A stretch of 64,000 nt of DNA, taken from an uncultured bacterium (GTDB taxonomy: Bacteria; Desulfobacterota; Binatia; UBA1149; CAITLU01). Within the stretch, counting starts at the first letter, position 1, and the number at the start of each line of letters is the position of its first letter. The translations under genes were made by a program, and so were the position numbers. Below the pieces are notes generated by a model. It was not told the origin of the DNA. It was given only the letters and a program-made list of their open reading frames with translations, and ran no database searches. The DNA lies in NCBI GenBank assembly GCA_903893315.1, contig CAITLU010000002.1, positions 1 to 64,000 on the forward strand, written 5' to 3'. Below, piece after piece: positions 43,361-52,950 of this stretch.

Positions 43361-44272
43361 TTTCCTCATGTCGAATATCTGGACCGCGTCTCGCGTGCCC
43401 GCCAGAGTCTTGCTCGGCACGGGCTCGACGCGATGGTGCTGTTCGCGCCGGTGGACTGGCACTATTAAGGCGGCTTCCACTATCCCGCCCAGTTGCACAG
43501 TTACGTCTGGCGCACTGCGCTCATCGCGTGTCGCGACCGTGATCCAGTCGCGGTCGCACACGTCGGACTGTTTCCCGGCATCGCGACCCAGTCATGGGTT
43601 GAAGACGTAGGCCTGTGGGCCGACGCCGACATCCCGGCGCTCAAAGGTCTGCCGCGTTCCTTCGACGTGTTGCTGCGCGACACGCTGCGCGACCTTCGCC
43701 TTGACGACAAGCGGCTCGGCGTGGAGACAGGTACCGAACTGGATACGTATCTGTCGATCAACGAGTTCAAAACTCTGCAACGCAGGTTCCCGAAAGCTCA
43801 TGTCGTCAGCGCCGACTCGACGATATGGGCGCAGCGCATGGTCAAGTCGCCGTGGGAGCACGACGTGATGCGTGAAGGCGCGCGGCGTGCGTGCGAATGC
43901 GTGCGCACGGCTTTCGGGGCGATTCGCCCGGGCGCCAACGAGCGCGACATTCATCGTACATACTGGCGCACCGCCGCCGAACTCGACCTGCACGAAGTGT
44001 CTTACGTCGCTTTGCGCAGACCTGGGTACGAGTGGCCGCACATGATCTCTTTCATCGGCCACCAGCAAGGACTCAACCACCACGAGCCGCCCTGGCTGAC
44101 CGCAGCCGAGACCACTGAACTGCAACCTGGAATGGTGCTGTCGACCGAAATCGGTGCTTTCGATCCTGACGGCGAGGTGTTCGGCTCGATGCCCGAAGAC
44201 ATCATCCTGGTGACCGACGGTGAGCCCGAGATTCAGACGGCGCATCTGTCCCACGACCTGTGGATCGCGTAG
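43361..44272 (+). pseudogene. M24 (Xaa-Pro peptidase/creatinase-like) gene with in-frame stop
   Basis: The frame from 43361 reads FPHVEYLDRVSRARQSLARHGLDAMVLFAPVDWHY, then TAA at 43466-43468, then GGFHYPAQLHSYVWR and onward to 44272. Both sides belong to one creatinase_N plus M24 protein. No start codon in this frame precedes the homology; ATG 43351 is in another frame, so a second lesion is likely. The C-terminal domain has GHQQGLNHHEPP and MPEDIILV, but the DxG...D metal pair is not obvious. Residual expression from ATG 43493 would lack most of the N-terminal domain. Confidence 0.7.
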
Positions 44273-44463
44273 GCCGACAGAAATAGAGCCGAGCGTGACC
44301 GGTACTGCTATCACGGGCCACTCGCGCCGCCGCGTAGTGGTTGCGTTGCGGACATTTCCTGCCGAGTATCGTCCCTCGATAAACGTCGCTTCCTTGGAGG
44401 ATTGGCGACTGCCGCTTCCGAGCAGGCAGGCCGCACCTGCGGTGCCACAGCGATGGGTCAGGG

Positions 44464-46044
44464 ATGAACATGCAGGCACTTTCATCCGAACGCATTCCCC
44501 CGCTCACGCTTCGTGACGGGACTCTGCGGATGCGGCCGGCCTGCGCCGCGATCGCTCTCACGGTCGTGCTGCTCACGCTTGCTGCCCCCGTTGCGGCGAA
44601 TGCGTTTTCGCTCGATGAGGTCGCGGCCCGCGCCGGCGCTCTGTCGAAGGAGGAGTACGTCGATCATCGCGCGCCGGTGCCGCAGTGGATGCTGGCCGGA
44701 TCGATGAGCTACGACCAGTGGCGCGATATCCGCTTCAAGCCCGACCGCTCGCTGTGGCGGCGCGAAGGCTTGCCTTTCCAAGCGCAGTTCTTCCATCCGG
44801 GGCTGTTTTACGACCGCACCGTCGCGGTAAGCACCGTCGATGCAAGCGGGGTTCACCCGGTTTCCTTCGACGTCAACTTTTTCGATTACGGCAAGAACGA
44901 TTTTGCCTCCCGCATTCCCAAGGACATCGGTTACGCCGGCATCCGCATTCACACTCCGATGCGCTCGCCCGGCTACTTCGACGAATTGATCGTTTTTCTC
45001 GGGGCGACCTACTTCCGCGCTCTCGGCCGCGACAACGTCTATGGACTGTCGGCGCGCGGTCTGGCGATCGACACGGTGGAGCAATCCGGCGAGGAGTTCC
45101 CGCATTTCGTCGAGTTCTGGCTCGAGACTCCGGCCAAGGACGCGAATCACCTGGTGGTGTTCGCGTTGATGGAGGGGCCGAGCATCGCCGGTGCCTACCG
45201 CTTCGATATTCACCCTGGGCAGCGCAGCGTCATCGACGTCGAGTCGCGCCTGTTCCCGCGCAAGGCGATCAAGAAACTTGGCATCGCGCCGCTGACCAGC
45301 ATGTTCTTTTTCGGCGAGAATTCGCGCCGCCGTTTCGACGACTTTCGTCCCGAAGTGCACGACTCGGACGGGCTGCTGCTGCACTTCGACAGTGGTGAGT
45401 GGCTCTGGCGGCCTCTGGACAATCCGACGCGTATCAACGCCAGCGGCTCTCACATGCACGCCCCGCGCGGTTTCGGCCTCCTGCAGCGCGATCGCGCTTT
45501 CTCCAGCTACCAGGATCTGGAGACGCGCTCCGAACTACGGCCGAGCAGCTGGGTGGAGCCGCGCGGCGATTGGGGCGAGGGGCGGGTGGAACTTGACGAA
45601 ATCCCTTCCGACAGCGAACTCGTCGACAACATCGTCGCGTACTGGGTACCGGACGCGCCGGTGCTGGCCGGCGGGCAGTTGGCGTTTTCGTACTCGATCT
45701 CATTCTACATGGACGATCCTTCCACACCTCCCGGCGGTCGCGTGCTGGCCACGCGCCAGGACGGCGGCCCCAGGGGCGACACCAACCGTTTCGTGCTGGA
45801 CTTCGGCGGCAAGGAACTCAACGCGCTGCCCGACGACAAGGCGCCGACCGCAGTCGTCACCACGCTGCCCGCGGACGTGGCCGAACTGCGAGATCACCAG
45901 ATCGTGCGCAATCCAGACACCGGCGGCTGGCGTCTGTCTTTTCAGCTTCAGCGAAAGAGCGACGCACCGGTCGAACTGAGGGCATTCCTGAAGGACGACA
46001 GATCCGTGCTGACGGAAACCTGGTCGTACGCGGTCATCAAGTAG
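44464..46044 (+). CDS. opgG: Periplasmic glucan biosynthesis protein, OpgG/MdoG family
   Basis: Up to 526 residues; ATG 44470 has the better-spaced AGGG, and the signal-like segment is residues 24-47 (ACAAIALTVVLLTLAAPVAANA). The mature protein has SYDQWRDIRFKPDRSLWR, FHPGLFYDR, GRGLAIDT-like and LLQRDRAFSSYQDLETR segments of the MdoG family. These periplasmic proteins act with OpgH on osmoregulated periplasmic glucans. This copy stands apart from opgH and is paralogous to 56378-58012. Confidence 0.9.
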   Translation: MNMQALSSERIPPLTLRDGTLRMRPACAAIALTVVLLTLAAPVAANAFSLDEVAARAGALSKEEYVDHRAPVPQWMLAGSMSYDQWRDIRFKPDRSLWRREGLPFQAQFFHPGLFYDRTVAVSTVDASGVHPVSFDVNFFDYGKNDFASRIPKDIGYAGIRIHTPMRSPGYFDELIVFLGATYFRALGRDNVYGLSARGLAIDTVEQSGEEFPHFVEFWLETPAKDANHLVVFALMEGPSIAGAYRFDIHPGQRSVIDVESRLFPRKAIKKLGIAPLTSMFFFGENSRRRFDDFRPEVHDSDGLLLHFDSGEWLWRPLDNPTRINASGSHMHAPRGFGLLQRDRAFSSYQDLETRSELRPSSWVEPRGDWGEGRVELDEIPSDSELVDNIVAYWVPDAPVLAGGQLAFSYSISFYMDDPSTPPGGRVLATRQDGGPRGDTNRFVLDFGGKELNALPDDKAPTAVVTTLPADVAELRDHQIVRNPDTGGWRLSFQLQRKSDAPVELRAFLKDDRSVLTETWSYAVIK

Positions 46045-46105
46045 GCGGCGCGCCCGCCGACATCGTGAGGAGGTCGGCGCCGGATCGTCCTGCGCCGCTC
46101 GTGCG

Positions 46106-47362
46106 CTACTTACCGAATCGTTTGAGCAGTCCGTACGCGGCCGGACCGGCCAGTCCTTTCAGCGTGCGGGCGTTGAGCGCCTGGTCGAGGTCGGCGATCA
46201 GGTCGTTGACGTTCTCCAGCCCGATGCTGGCGCGGACGATGCCCTGGCCGGTCCATTCGTGGATGCGACGTTTATGCTCGCTGCTCAGGTACGGCGCCGC
46301 GTCCACGTAAAGATCGGTGGGGTAGTAGAACAGCAGGCTGTGCGCGTGTCCCAGTGAAGTCGCGTACGAGAACAGACGGACTTTCTCTGCCAACGTGATC
46401 GCGGCGCCGAGCCGGCCTTTCAGTTGAAAGGAAATCATTCCGCCGAAGCCGGACATCTGCCGCTTGGCCAGTTCGTGATGAGGATGGCTTTCGAGGCCGG
46501 GATAGAAGACGCGGCTCACCTTGGGATGCGCTTCGAGAAAGCGGGCGATCTCGAGTCCGCTCGCGTTGTGACGTTCGCAGCGCATCGGCAGCGTTATCAG
46601 GCCGCGCAATATCAACCAGGCATTGAACGGACTGAGCGCGCCGCCCAGATGCACGAGCATCTCCTTACGGATGCGCTGAATATCGTCGAGATGGCCCAGC
46701 ACCGCGCCGCCCAGCGCGTCGCCGTGACCGTTCAGATACTTGGTCAGGCTGTGGACGACGAAATCGGCGCCGAGCGCCAACGGACGTTGATTGACCGGGC
46801 CGGCCCAGGTGGAGTCGATGGCGAGCCGTGCTCCTGCGCCGTGCGCGATCTGCGCCAGCGCGGCAATGTCGGCGATGCGCGTGATCGGATTGGCCGGCGT
46901 TTCGGCGTAGATCATCCGGGTGTTGGGTCGCAGCGCGGCGCGTACCTGTTCGGCGTCGCTGGTATCGACCAGCGTGACCTGGATTCCGAAGCGCGGCAGA
47001 TGCAGCGCGAACAGTTCGACAGAACCCGCGTAACAGACTTCGCTGGCGATGAGATGATCGCCGCTGCTCAGGAACGTGAAGACGAGAGCCGAGACGGCGG
47101 CCATCCCGGTGGCGGTGACGACCGCAGCCTGCGCGCCTTCGAGCGCGCTCAGCCGGTCTTCGAGAGCGCGCAGGGTGGGGTTGCTCCAACGCGTGTAGGC
47201 GTGCGGCGCGCGGGCCGATTCCATCGTCAAGGCATCGAACAGCTTGATCCCGAACGGCGGCAGTTTGAAGGTTGTCGCCATGTGCAGCGGCAGGCGCAGC
47301 GCTCCGGTGCTCGGGTCGGCTTCTTCGCCGGCGTGGATTGCCAGGGTCTCAAGTTCATCCAT
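46106..47362 (-). CDS. Cys/Met-metabolism PLP enzyme (cystathionine gamma-synthase/lyase type)
   Basis: A 418-residue fold-type I PLP enzyme. Lys208 in SLTKYLNGHGDALGG is the PLP Schiff-base residue; YTRWSNPTLRALEDRLSALEG and ATGMAAVSA are family signatures. RASIGLENVNDLIADLDQAL is the C-terminal motif. The exact activity (cystathionine gamma-synthase, gamma-lyase, O-acetylhomoserine sulfhydrylase or methionine gamma-lyase) cannot be separated here. It is a monocistronic-looking gene convergent with opgG. Confidence 0.9.
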   Translation of the reverse strand: MDELETLAIHAGEEADPSTGALRLPLHMATTFKLPPFGIKLFDALTMESARAPHAYTRWSNPTLRALEDRLSALEGAQAAVVTATGMAAVSALVFTFLSSGDHLIASEVCYAGSVELFALHLPRFGIQVTLVDTSDAEQVRAALRPNTRMIYAETPANPITRIADIAALAQIAHGAGARLAIDSTWAGPVNQRPLALGADFVVHSLTKYLNGHGDALGGAVLGHLDDIQRIRKEMLVHLGGALSPFNAWLILRGLITLPMRCERHNASGLEIARFLEAHPKVSRVFYPGLESHPHHELAKRQMSGFGGMISFQLKGRLGAAITLAEKVRLFSYATSLGHAHSLLFYYPTDLYVDAAPYLSSEHKRRIHEWTGQGIVRASIGLENVNDLIADLDQALNARTLKGLAGPAAYGLLKRFGK

Positions 47363-47503
47363 GGGTGCGTGTCTACACGGCGCCGCGAGCCGTTGCCACG
47401 ACTGTCGTGACGGCCTTGGATACGCTGCTACGGCGCCAGCATGAGGTTGAAATGGTCTGTGGCGGCGGCGCGTGCGGCGCCGCGGGGCGGCAGGGTCGCG
47501 CCG

Positions 47504-48655
47504 CTACCAGCGCGCGCGGTGTCCGCGGGTATCGACGTGAACGAAGGGGCCGTGCGCGCGATTGGGAGCGTAAATGGCCAGCCCTCCGGCCAGGCGCCCG
47601 GGCCCGGAGCCGTCGAATGTGCTGTCCACCAGGCGGTAGAGCACGCGGGCATCTTTGGTGCTGCTGCGTCCGTCGCCGTCGATGTCATCCATGATGCCGT
47701 CCGCATCGCGATCGACGTAGACGTCAGCAGCGTCGCCGTAGGAATGACGGCTGTAGCTCGTCTCGTTGCCGATGGCCGCGTTGTAGAACGGCGTGCGGTA
47801 GCCGCTCATCACGTGCAGCGTGTCGGCGATCACGCCGTCGCGCGCGAGCTTTTCCAGCAGCATTTCCAGCTTGACCACCAACGCCGTCTTCAAGACCAGG
47901 AACTTTGGATAAGTTCCATCCTGCTTGCACAGGAACTGGCCGAGCTTGAAATGCGGAGAGACGCTTTCGTCGACGTCTTCGGCCGACACCAGCACGAAGC
48001 CCTCGGGCAGCGCGTAGGCCGGGTCGTCTTCGTGAAGGTCGCGCCGGTAATGTCCGATGCGAAAGCCGTCGAGACTCTCCTCTCCGTGATAGGGCCGCAG
48101 GACGAAAGCCTTGACGCAGATCGAATCGAGACGCTTCTGTTCGGTCAGCCGGATGCAGGCGTGGGCGCCGGGAGTTGTGGGGGCCGTCCAGGTCCACACG
48201 CCCGGCTCGTCAATGTGAAGGCGTCCGGTTTCCGCGACTGCCTGCACCTTGGCCGGGGCCCCGGTGACGCGGATCGAAAGGTGTTCTCCCGGCATCACGA
48301 ATACCGGGGTCGTGCGGTAGGAAGACTCGACGCCTTGCACCTCGACGGTGAAATTTGCGCGCCCGTCATCGTGAGTCCGCGATCCCCGCGCCGCGATGCT
48401 GTTCGTTTTCGGACCTGTGGCGGTAGCGCCGTGGGACCAGGCTGGCCGCAGACCCGGGCGCGAGCTGACTCGCGCAGCAGTCGCGGCGCCACGAGGCCTG
48501 GCGCCGGCAGCATGGGCCGTCACCGAGAACATTGTCGCAGTTACGATGGCTGTCGCCGCCAGTCCGAGCACCAGCGCGAAAAGCGGCTGGAGGCGCGCCC
48601 CTGCGCGGCGCGCAGGGGCGACTTCGGTCATTTTGCCTGCGATGGTTCTGGTCAC
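47504..48655 (-). CDS. Exported peptidase M15/DUF882-like protein
   Basis: GTG 48655 follows GGAAGGG and gives 383 residues; ATG 48631 is an alternative. A signal or anchor segment (LFALVLGLAATAIVTATMFSVTAHA) is followed by an Ala/Arg-rich linker and an Ig-like part. The C-terminal domain has VMSGYRTPFYNAAIG, SRHSYGDAADVYVD and GPFVHVDTRG, the zinc-binding pattern of M15 D,D-carboxypeptidase-like domains. An inserted DRDADGIMDDIDGDG resembles a calcium loop. It probably trims peptidoglycan in the periplasm. Confidence 0.82.
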   Translation of the reverse strand: MTRTIAGKMTEVAPARRAGARLQPLFALVLGLAATAIVTATMFSVTAHAAGARPRGAATAARVSSRPGLRPAWSHGATATGPKTNSIAARGSRTHDDGRANFTVEVQGVESSYRTTPVFVMPGEHLSIRVTGAPAKVQAVAETGRLHIDEPGVWTWTAPTTPGAHACIRLTEQKRLDSICVKAFVLRPYHGEESLDGFRIGHYRRDLHEDDPAYALPEGFVLVSAEDVDESVSPHFKLGQFLCKQDGTYPKFLVLKTALVVKLEMLLEKLARDGVIADTLHVMSGYRTPFYNAAIGNETSYSRHSYGDAADVYVDRDADGIMDDIDGDGRSSTKDARVLYRLVDSTFDGSGPGRLAGGLAIYAPNRAHGPFVHVDTRGHRARW

Positions 48656-48757
48656 TCGATCCCTTCCAGCATCAGTGCGGGCGCATTCTTCGATATCCGG
48701 GCGATTGCCGGCGAACACGCAACCCGAGCAAGGTAGCACGGATTACATCGAGATGAT

Positions 48758-49513
48758 TCACGCGAGCACGAAACGCAGGCCGCCGAGCATCACGGCGGTG
48801 TCGCCACCGCGCTCCTGCTCGATTGGCAGGCCGCGCCTGCGCGCCGATTCGAGCACCGCCTCGCGGTCGGCCGTGGCCAGCGTGACGCTGCGCAGCCCCT
48901 CACCGCGGCCGTCACTTGCGGCGACGAAGCGGATCTCGCCGCCGTCATCGAGGGCGAGCGTGCAGGCGTCGGGGCCGGGTGCCAGCGAGAACAATTGCGC
49001 CCAGCGCTGCGCCAGCGCCGCCGGTTCCTCGCTCTGGATCTCGGCTCCGCGAATGGCCGTGACGCGCTCGGTGCGCCGCTGCTCGCGCCAGTCCGGTCCG
49101 CCCCAGCGCCACGATTCGTAGGGGTGCGCTTCGTCGATCGAGACAATCGCGCCGCCGGTATCGCGAGGGTGAAGATGCATGGTGGCGATGTCGGTGAACG
49201 CCACCTCCCACACGACGCGTGCGCCGAGCCGTGTCAGCCGCGCGCGATCGTCGGCCAGCGACTTGCTCTGGAAGAGAACCATGTAACCGCCGTCGCCGCC
49301 GCGACGTTCCAGGTAGCGCGCAGCCGACGCGTCCGGTTGGGTAGGCGAGACTACTTCGAGGAAAGTGTCTCCGATCGGCATCACGCCGTTGGCAAGCCCG
49401 AACACTCCCACACCGGGATCGCGAAAGGCAACGTTTATACCGAGTACCTCGGTTATGTCCTGAAGCGTCGCTTCGAGATCCTTGGCAACCAATGCGATTT
49501 GACGGATGCGCAT
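48758..49513 (-). CDS. Glyoxalase/bleomycin-resistance (VOC) fold protein
   Basis: ATG 49513 has AAGGAGG at ideal distance and gives 251 residues. MRIRQIALVAKDLEATLQDITEVLGI opens a VOC domain; a second domain begins near residue 140 (EEPAALAQRWAQLF). The tandem arrangement is common in dioxygenase-like or lactoylglutathione lyase-like proteins. Metal ligands are not secure. A co-directional enoyl-CoA hydratase gene lies upstream. Confidence 0.83.
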   Translation of the reverse strand: MRIRQIALVAKDLEATLQDITEVLGINVAFRDPGVGVFGLANGVMPIGDTFLEVVSPTQPDASAARYLERRGGDGGYMVLFQSKSLADDRARLTRLGARVVWEVAFTDIATMHLHPRDTGGAIVSIDEAHPYESWRWGGPDWREQRRTERVTAIRGAEIQSEEPAALAQRWAQLFSLAPGPDACTLALDDGGEIRFVAASDGRGEGLRSVTLATADREAVLESARRRGLPIEQERGGDTAVMLGGLRFVLA

Positions 49514-49649
49514 CACAGGCCTCCTTGCTGGCAGATCGTGCAGTGGGCGGGGCGGCGAACGGGCGCGGACATGGACGTGGAAGTCGTGCGGCGCGTAGCC
49601 GACCCGACGCGCTCGCTGGCCGCGAAACTGTCGCGTGATCGCGTCGTGC

Positions 49650-50441
49650 TCATCGGCGCGAGCCTCCGAAGCGCGGCGCACGTTTTTCCAGCAGCGCGCG
49701 GATTCCCTCTTTGCCGTCACTGCCGGCGCCCATTTCGCAGATCGTCCGCGCTTCGAGGTCGAGCTGGGTTTTTAGGTCGTTGGCGAGCGTTTCCAGCAGC
49801 AGCCGTTTGACCGCGCCGTAGGCCTGGGTCGGTCCGGCCGCGAACTCGGTCGCGAGCTTGATCGCTTCGGCGTCGAGATCGGCCGCCGCAACCACGCGTT
49901 CGACAAGGCCCCACTCCAGCGCCGTCGCGGCGTCGAGCACCGGGTTGCAAAGCAGCAGTTGCCTGGTGCGCGCGACCCCGATCCGGCGCGGCACGAAGTA
50001 GGTCGTGCTGACGTCGGGAGTCATGCCTATGCGCGTGTAGGCGATGGCGAACCTGGCGTTGTCGGCCGCGATCACGAAATCGCCGGAGCAGGCCAGTCCG
50101 AGGCCGCCACCGGCGGCGGTGCCGCCGACCGCGATGATCAACGGCGCATTCATCTGGGAAAAGCACGCGACCGCCGCGTTCATCGGTTCGAGGATTTCGG
50201 CGAGCAGGCCGGGCAGGGCGTCGCCGGCGTTGCCGAAAGACTTGACGTCGCCGCCGGCGCAGAAGATCGGTCCTTCGGCGCGCAGCAGCACGACGCGCAC
50301 TTCGTCGGTGTCGCAGCGCAGCGCAGCGTCATGGAGTTGCCGCGCCATCTCGACGTCGATCGAGTTGGCCCGCTGCGGGCAGCACAGGGTCACGGTCGCG
50401 ACGCCGTCGTGGAGAGAAAAGCTTACTCGTTGATCGTGCAT
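49650..50441 (-). CDS. Enoyl-CoA hydratase/isomerase family protein
   Basis: A 263-residue crotonase. FCAGGDVKSF and GGTAAGGGLGLACSGDFVIA build the oxyanion hole. YTRIGMTPDVSTTYFVPRRIG has the Pro-Asp of PaaG-type isomerases where hydratases usually carry a catalytic Glu, so isomerase activity is more likely than plain hydration. It is part of a minus-strand run with a YhhQ-family transporter and biotin carboxylase, separated by only 10 bp from the former. Confidence 0.87.
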   Translation of the reverse strand: MHDQRVSFSLHDGVATVTLCCPQRANSIDVEMARQLHDAALRCDTDEVRVVLLRAEGPIFCAGGDVKSFGNAGDALPGLLAEILEPMNAAVACFSQMNAPLIIAVGGTAAGGGLGLACSGDFVIAADNARFAIAYTRIGMTPDVSTTYFVPRRIGVARTRQLLLCNPVLDAATALEWGLVERVVAAADLDAEAIKLATEFAAGPTQAYGAVKRLLLETLANDLKTQLDLEARTICEMGAGSDGKEGIRALLEKRAPRFGGSRR

Positions 50442-50451
50442 CGGCCTCTGG

Positions 50452-51156
50452 TCAGTCGTTCAGCGAGAACGGAGTGAAGTCGGTGGTGCGGTCGTAGTAG
50501 TCTTCCTGCTCTGCGCGTTTGAGGAACGCGACGATCGCGTAGGTGAGCGGCGTGTTGAGTGCCTCCCACGCGACCTTGAGCGCATAGTTGAACAGGATCA
50601 CCTGCAGCATCTTGCCGGGAGTCCAGGTTCCCAGAAATGCCAGCGGATAGAAGATCACGCTGTCGACCGCCTGTCCGACGGCGGTAGATCCGATGGTGCG
50701 CATCCACAGGAATCGCCCTTCGGTCATGACTTTCATCCTGGCCAGTACGTAGGAGTTGGCGAAGTCTCCGGCCCAGAACGCCAGGATCGAGCCGGCGACG
50801 ATTCTCCAGGTGTTGCCGAACACCGTCTCCAGCGCGGGCTGGATGATCTTGTTGTACGGCTCGCCGGCATCCACCGGCATGCGCAGCACGATCTGACTCA
50901 TGAAGGTCGCGAAGATCATCGCGCCGAAACCGGCCCAGATGACCTTGCGCGCCCTGGCGTAGCCGTAAACTTCGGTCAGGATGTCGCCGAAGATGTAACT
51001 GATCGGGAAGAACAGATTGCCGGCGCCGAAGGTGAAACCCCAGAAGTTGCAGACCTTACCGGGGCCGATCAGGTTGGAGCACAGCAGCACGGTGACGAAG
51101 GCCGCCATCACGAGGTCGTAGTACTTGTAGTGCCTCGCGTTGTGGACTTGCGTCAT
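50452..51156 (-). CDS. yhhQ: Queuosine precursor transporter, YhhQ/VUT family
   Basis: A 234-residue membrane protein with about six helices. FWGFTFGAGNLFFPISYIFGDILTEVYGYARARKVIW is characteristic of the YhhQ (DUF165) family, which imports queuosine precursors. GSTAVGQAVDSVIFYPLAF is the second conserved half. No queuosine-biosynthesis gene or preQ1 riboswitch is visible; the gene follows the biotin carboxylase after 26 bp. Confidence 0.88.
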   Translation of the reverse strand: MTQVHNARHYKYYDLVMAAFVTVLLCSNLIGPGKVCNFWGFTFGAGNLFFPISYIFGDILTEVYGYARARKVIWAGFGAMIFATFMSQIVLRMPVDAGEPYNKIIQPALETVFGNTWRIVAGSILAFWAGDFANSYVLARMKVMTEGRFLWMRTIGSTAVGQAVDSVIFYPLAFLGTWTPGKMLQVILFNYALKVAWEALNTPLTYAIVAFLKRAEQEDYYDRTTDFTPFSLND

Positions 51157-51182
51157 GCTGTCTCCGTCGAAGTTCGCAGCGT

Positions 51183-52568
51183 CTAGGCCTCGCCTGTCTC
51201 TTGTAATCGCCTGGCTTCGGCGAGCAGTTCGGGAAGCGCGTCACCGAGGAAAGCGGTCGAGACGTTGTTGGAGATGTAACTGCGGTGGCGCATGATTGCG
51301 CCGAGAAACGGAAGGTTGGTCGTGACGCCTTCGACGCGGTAATCGGCGAGAGCGGCGATCATCCGGCGGCGAGCCGAGTCGCGATCTCCGGCCCACACCG
51401 ACAACTTCGCCACCATCGCGTCGTAGTACATCGGGATCTGGTAGCCGGCCGCCACGCCGGAGTCGACGCGGACGCCGAGTCCCTTGGGCTCGCGCAGTTC
51501 GCCGATGCGGCCCGGCGAGGGGCGAAATCCCGCTTCGGGATCTTCGGCGTAGACGCGGGCCTCGATGGCGTGGCCGCGTGCGACGACGTCGTCCTGACGG
51601 ATCCACAGCGGCTCGCCGGCCGCGACGCGGATCTGGGCCTGCACCAGGTCGACGCCGTAGACCCACTCGGTGACCGGGTGTTCGACCTGGATGCGCGTGT
51701 TCATTTCGAGGAAGTAGCAGTTGCGGTCTTCGTCGACGAGGAACTCGACTGTGCCGGCGTTGGCGTAGGCCACGCAGCGCGCGGCGGCGGTTGCCGCGGC
51801 CGCCAGTCGTCCGCGCAGCGCCGAATCGACGCTGATCGAAGGCGCTTCTTCGACGACCTTCTGGTGGCGGCGCTGGAGCGTGCACTCGCGCTCGCCGAAG
51901 TGGACGATGTTGCCGTAGCGATCAGCCAGGATCTGCATCTCTATGTGGCGCGGACGCTCGACGTAGCGTTCGATGAAGACGCGGCCGTTGCCGAAGGCCG
52001 ATGCGGCTTCGCGCTGGGCGCCGTCCAGTGCCTCGGCCAGTTCGTCGATGCTGCGCACCGTACGCATGCCGCGTCCGCCGCCGCCGGCGGCGGCTTTGAC
52101 GAGCAGCGGAAAGCCGATGCGAAGCGCCAGCTCTTTGAGTTCGTCGGGATCGCTCGGCGGAGCTTCGATTGCCGGAGTGACCGGAACGCCGACGGTGCGC
52201 ACCAGTGCGCGCGCCTCGGTCTTGTCGCCCATCGCCGCGATGGCCGACGGCGATGGGCCTATGAAGACCATTCCCGCATCACCGACCGCGCTGGCGAAAG
52301 CAGCGTTCTCGGACAGGAAGCCGTAGCCGGGATGGACCGCGTCGGCACCGGCGGCAATGCCTGCCCTTACGACGTTGTCGATGCTGAGGTAACTTTCGCG
52401 GCTCGCCGCCTTGCCGACCAGCACGGCCTCGTCGCAGGCGCGGACGTGAGGAGCTTCGGCATCGGCCTCCGAGTGCACTGCAACCGAACGGATGCCGAGT
52501 TCGCGGCAAGCCTTGGCAACGCGGATGGCGATCTCTCCGCGATTGGCGATCAAGATTTTGTGAAACAT
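51183..52568 (-). CDS. Biotin carboxylase (acetyl-/acyl-CoA carboxylase subunit)
   Basis: A 461-residue ATP-grasp protein. MFHKILIANRGEIAIRVAKAC is the N-terminal signature, VKAAAGGGGRGMR the ATP-binding Gly loop, GERECTLQRRHQKVVEEAPS and FLEMNTRIQVEHPVTEWV the catalytic segments. It lacks a biotinyl domain, as in AccC or the biotin carboxylase of acyl-CoA carboxylases. No carboxyltransferase adjoins. Sharing an operon with enoyl-CoA hydratase suggests acyl-CoA carboxylase use. Confidence 0.9.
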   Translation of the reverse strand: MFHKILIANRGEIAIRVAKACRELGIRSVAVHSEADAEAPHVRACDEAVLVGKAASRESYLSIDNVVRAGIAAGADAVHPGYGFLSENAAFASAVGDAGMVFIGPSPSAIAAMGDKTEARALVRTVGVPVTPAIEAPPSDPDELKELALRIGFPLLVKAAAGGGGRGMRTVRSIDELAEALDGAQREAASAFGNGRVFIERYVERPRHIEMQILADRYGNIVHFGERECTLQRRHQKVVEEAPSISVDSALRGRLAAAATAAARCVAYANAGTVEFLVDEDRNCYFLEMNTRIQVEHPVTEWVYGVDLVQAQIRVAAGEPLWIRQDDVVARGHAIEARVYAEDPEAGFRPSPGRIGELREPKGLGVRVDSGVAAGYQIPMYYDAMVAKLSVWAGDRDSARRRMIAALADYRVEGVTTNLPFLGAIMRHRSYISNNVSTAFLGDALPELLAEARRLQETGEA

Positions 52569-52950
52569 TCTCGCTGCTCCCGAATCAGTTCAGCCCGGCG
52601 CGCCGGTATGTCGCGTCTTTGCGCGGCCGAGGCTCGCGGACCGGTCAAAGTCCGCGGATGTAAGCCTATTCCAGCGAGGAATGCACACGGGGCGGCGGCC
52701 GTGCGGCCTCTAATGGAGGGCCGCGGCTGCCGCGGCCCAGTCGGCCCGACGCAAAGCCCCGCTGCATGCGGGATGTTCAATCCCGTACGCTTTCTGACTG
52801 TTACGAGGTCAGTCGCATCGGCATGGCTCGCGGCGTTTCGCAAAGGCGTCAGGCCTTCCGGCCTCGTCGCCATATGACACGCCGGTCATGATCTTGGCGC
52901 GGGGTTTCGGCTCCGTGGGCAAGCCCGTACCGCCGTGGTAGCTTTGCCCC
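52569..52950. other. 382-bp intergenic region with two inverted repeats
   Basis: No convincing gene. GGGCCGCGG-CTG-CCGCGGCCC (52718-52738) is a perfect hairpin without a T-tract, and CGGGAT-GTTCA-ATCCCG (52769-52785) is a 17-bp palindrome-like repeat. Either could serve divergent promoters of the biotin carboxylase and HEPN/MNT genes. Confidence 0.5.

Noticed and set aside
43466-43468. Stop codon as a recoding signal
   Set aside because: It is TAA, not TGA, falls outside any active-site motif, and no start codon precedes it, so a pseudogene is more likely.
52760-52800. tRNA T-arm-like sequence (GTTCAATCCCG)
   Set aside because: No matching acceptor, D or anticodon arms; it is explained by a simple inverted repeat.
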